Source of the DNA: Eumeta japonica
Lineage: Eukaryota; Arthropoda; Insecta; Lepidoptera; Psychidae
DNA: 64,000 bases
Assembly: GCA_005406025.1 (NCBI GenBank)
Contig: BGZK01000710.1
Location: forward strand, 62,001 to 126,000
Direction of reading: 5' to 3'
Of this stretch, positions 60,894 to 64,000 are shown piece after piece (within the stretch, counting starts at the first letter, position 1; each line of letters begins with the position of its first letter). The position numbers and the translations under genes are program-made. The notes beneath the pieces are model-generated. The model did not search any database and was not told the origin of the DNA. It saw only the letters and a list, made by a program, of their open reading frames with translations.

Positions 60894-62595
60894 CGATTTT
60901 CTGAAGAGTAATATTTAAAACTTGAATACTGTTGTTCATATTCATAAATCTGTATACATATTTTTAGGTATATTTTGAACTTCTTGTCGTAAAAATTAAA
61001 AAATATATAATTAAATAAATGTCACTGTTCACAGTCTGATTTGCGAAAATGGGAACTTCTTCAAACCTCGATGTTTGTGATCCTGAAATATTTCCTGAAA
61101 ATTTCCGAAAAAAAATGTACGTGCGGTCGTGAACGTGCGTATGTGTGCTTACGTGTGTGTGTGAGTTAGTGTATTTGTAGGTGTACGTGTATTTGTAGAT
61201 AATTTGTATATCTTTGGACCGCATTAGAATTATTGGACTTATTCGAAAAGACTTGACTTTACTTAGAGGTAGCGCCACGCCGCGGTCAACTATGCTGTAA
61301 CGAAGACAGTAGGCCGGCTCGACCGGTGAAATACCACACTTTCAGGCGTGAAATAACAGTTTTCGCTGTTGTATTTTGTCCATTGAGTGAGAATTCCAGC
61401 GGCTAACTCTCCCTCCATCGCACCACTCTTCCTTATTTTTTCGTATTTTTATCAACCATCATCGTATTTTTACTCAACAGGCCCGTAACGCACGGGTGAC
61501 TACTCTGGGGTTGAGTGTAAACAAGGACGGCGATGACTACCTACTCTCTGGTGACTAAAGAGCTCGTTTTCCCCTCGAAAACGTTACACAAAAACATCCT
61601 GACAATTTAAAATCAGTCGAAATGGAAATTTTGAGAAAAACAAAACTCTTTCTGTGGTTAAGAAGTTGCATCGAGCATAGCAAATTTCATTAAGGCCGAA
61701 TAAATTGATCAAAAGATAGTTATCCCGCTCGGATTGGTTGCTACATTCAAAAGATATCTATGCAAAATATCTGAAAAATAACTACTACGTAATTTCTCTA
61801 TATCTTTAATAACACTGAAAGAGAAAGCTGATAATTTTGTGCACGAAGGTAGCAGCAATAACATTTTCGCGCTTCCACGGTGCTCGAAAAGGTCATTGCT
61901 CGAAACAATGACGGGAGGTTTTGGGGTCGGCTCGTAAGCTCTACCGTTACCCATATATTTTTATCGGTCTCTCATCGCAAATTTGAAAACTTTTTTTTCA
62001 TCGTACAATTAACGTACCGGTCATATTCTTCACAGCACCTTTTTCGTATTGCTGTCTTTCTTAAAGAAGATGTGTTTTAATTACGTGTATTATTATAACC
62101 TCATAGCACTCAGGTCTCGTTAGTCACACACGTTGGCAACTAACACCACCTCTATACTTTTTGCTATCGAGGAATTCCGTAAATGCTTTCATTGGTTGCT
62201 GGATTATACTAAATTCACTGAGGTTACACAACAATGATAATTTTGATTCGTATGAGGCTAAGAAATGGTGGCTCCTTTGAGCAGTACTGCAAAGTAATTT
62301 CCTTGTCGACTGTAATTTTTAGCTACTACTGCTGAGATGTAACTACTGCCATTAAGACCTTACTATGGACGCTACGAGTCTAACGAGTTCATGTGTGTCT
62401 AGGCTTCATTAAATTGTTCTGCTGGTTTTATTGACTGCCGAACCAGACCTAATGTCATCAATGTATTACTATAAAGTTTACTAATTAAACAAATCTAACT
62501 GAGACACGTTTCCATTCAGTAGTTTTATAATATATTATCTTTCATGGCTACTGAACCAAATTATAATAATATCACTGAGGAGGTAGTACAAAATT

Positions 62596-62627
62596 TATGA
62601 CCGTAACCTATATAGGTTACGGTCATA
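62596..62627. repeat. 32-bp perfect palindrome flanked by AGGTAGTA direct repeats
   Basis: Arms TATGACCGTAACCTAT / ATAGGTTACGGTCATA with no spacer. AGGTAGTA occurs at 62581-62588 and 62631-62638, one copy on each side. Confidence 0.85.
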
Positions 62628-64000
62628 TATAGGTAGTAATAATAGGTGGCTTATTTAAAGAGTTTCATCACTAGTTCCTCTTCTTCAAACACGTAAGGTA
62701 TAAGTAAAACGATCAACAGTCTATTTATAGATTTCTTCAGCATACGGTTACTGTTATGAGACTTCAAGACGGTAATAAGTATGTGGGTTTAATCAATAAA
62801 AAAAATCAATTAAAATTAAAAATTTTACATAGTAACTAGTTTTAACACTTAACAACAGAACTTAATAACAGAACTTTTGTATGATTGAAGTGGTATCTAG
62901 CATTATTTTATATATAAAATGCACATTTAAAAAACTCATTTAAATATCTACAGTTACCAACACGCGCGTTTCAATTCGAAAGGTCATAAATATTGACGTC
63001 CACGCTATTTCCCCTCCCGTGGGTCTGTAACCGGGATGAACTCCGCACGTAACTGTATTTCCGATCCAATCCAACTTTTTTCCAAATAACATCGACACAA
63101 CCTTTCAAACTGAGGTAAGTTAACCTATTTTCGTTACGTCCCTTCATCCATAGCGGGCTATTACAAATTAGCATTTGCTTACAATTTCGCCTGTAGTACA
63201 ACAAACAACTACATTTTCTCGGCTTTCTTCGCTTATTTTTCCACTTTCGTTCCCGTAATTTTGCTATACCTCCTTAATTTTTCAATTTGTTCCGGGAAAT
63301 AATAATATCTCACTACTCTCTCAACTCTATAGGTAAAGCGTAAATTGGAAAGAAGCAGATAAATATACCTTGTGGTAGAGAGATGGGCCAATAAATAAGA
63401 AACAATTCAATCATGGTTCCTGAACATTGCTCGGGATACAATTTGTAAATTGGATCCAAAATAAAATAATATTACTTATGCAAATATCCATTAAGGAACT
63501 ACTAATATAATTAATAGAATAATACTTTATTAATACCAGTTCTTTAAAATTAAAATTGCGACCTGCGAGTAATTCGCTACTATAAAAACATAAACGCATA
63601 TACTCAATAGCTATGAGGGGTTGTAGCTACGATTTCAAACAATTCCATATTATCAATAATAAATTTTGAATTACATTTTACTCTTATGGAAATGTCTTAT
63701 TCATTTTTAGGAATGAGGTTTTAAAGCGCCATAACAGGATGCTTTCTTTAATGTGAAAGAAATATTTAGCACTACGTTCACGATGCAGAGTATAATATTT
63801 GGACGTCGAATCTTGCAGGTGACTAGCTTTTCTGTGGTTCCGTCCGCCTAAAAATAGAATTAATTCCTCTATTTTTTATGTCGAGCAATTCTTCTGCGTG
63901 CTAGCCTCGGACGGAATTCCGGCCTCGCTGTCGAGTCCGCTGCGGAACCGTTGTCGACCATGATCATTCGTCATGTGACATATGTCATTCGACTTGTAGC

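Larger units (their letters stand above)
59073..64000. other. Downstream intergenic DNA, no gene seen
   Basis: AT-rich. A block at 61260-61560 (GGCCGGCTCGACCGG, AGGCGTGAAATAACAG, CGCACGGGTGACTACTC) looks like an interspersed repeat of lepidopteran type that I cannot name. Simple repeats lie at 60875 and 61125-61195 and the palindrome at 62596-62627. Minus-strand ORFs of 60-104 residues show no recognisable domain. No gene is supported to the end of the window. Confidence 0.5.

Noticed and set aside
1..64000. CRISPR arrays, rRNA, operons, prokaryotic replication or attachment sites
   Set aside because: None seen; the window is a eukaryotic intron-rich locus.

Overview
The window is AT-rich, intron-dominated animal DNA that looks lepidopteran (moth or butterfly). 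The evidence is a GPI-type alkaline phosphatase gene spread over 55 kb, a cecropin-family gene, and many interspersed repeats of moth/butterfly type (CCGGCCAAG elements, SINE tails with GGCCGGC, elements ending in CTAGT, LINE and mariner relics). I see no prokaryotic gene layout, CRISPR array, rRNA or convincing tRNA gene.

Main gene, + strand: one alkaline phosphatase (ALP) gene can be assembled from 11 coding exons, 3439-58986. All phases agree, all introns are GT-AG, and the product is 597 aa. The metal ligands and nucleophile are present at the same spacings as in human placental ALP (Asp68, Ser118, His179, Glu341, Asp346, His350, Asp387, His388, His462). There is an N-terminal signal peptide and a C-terminal hydrophobic GPI-anchor signal. 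A TATA-like/initiator pair lies near 2873-2910 and a poly(A) signal at 59067.

Nested gene, - strand: inside the 24.5-kb sixth ALP intron is a two-exon cecropin-like antimicrobial peptide gene (44539 down to 41497). It has a TATA box and a kB (Rel/Relish-type) site immediately upstream. The predicted peptide is atypical: it carries an acidic C-terminal extension and has about zero or slightly negative net charge. This is the most interesting item in the window.

Mobile DNA: intron 6 also holds a 5.5-kb DNA transposon relic with ~300-bp inverted repeats and a broken protein with XPG-like and CXC domains (Academ-like, 26724-32266). A 1.33-kb element with ~365-bp inverted repeats and a TAA duplication sits inside the cecropin intron (42452-43784). 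LINE reverse-transcriptase relics lie at 5.4-6.8, 22.4-22.7 and 49.0-49.8 kb, and an internally deleted mariner at 54.2-54.5 kb.

The rest (1-2870, the intron interiors, 59073-64000) is noncoding as far as I can see. It contains short repeats, several hairpins, and GC-rich islands that could be regulatory.
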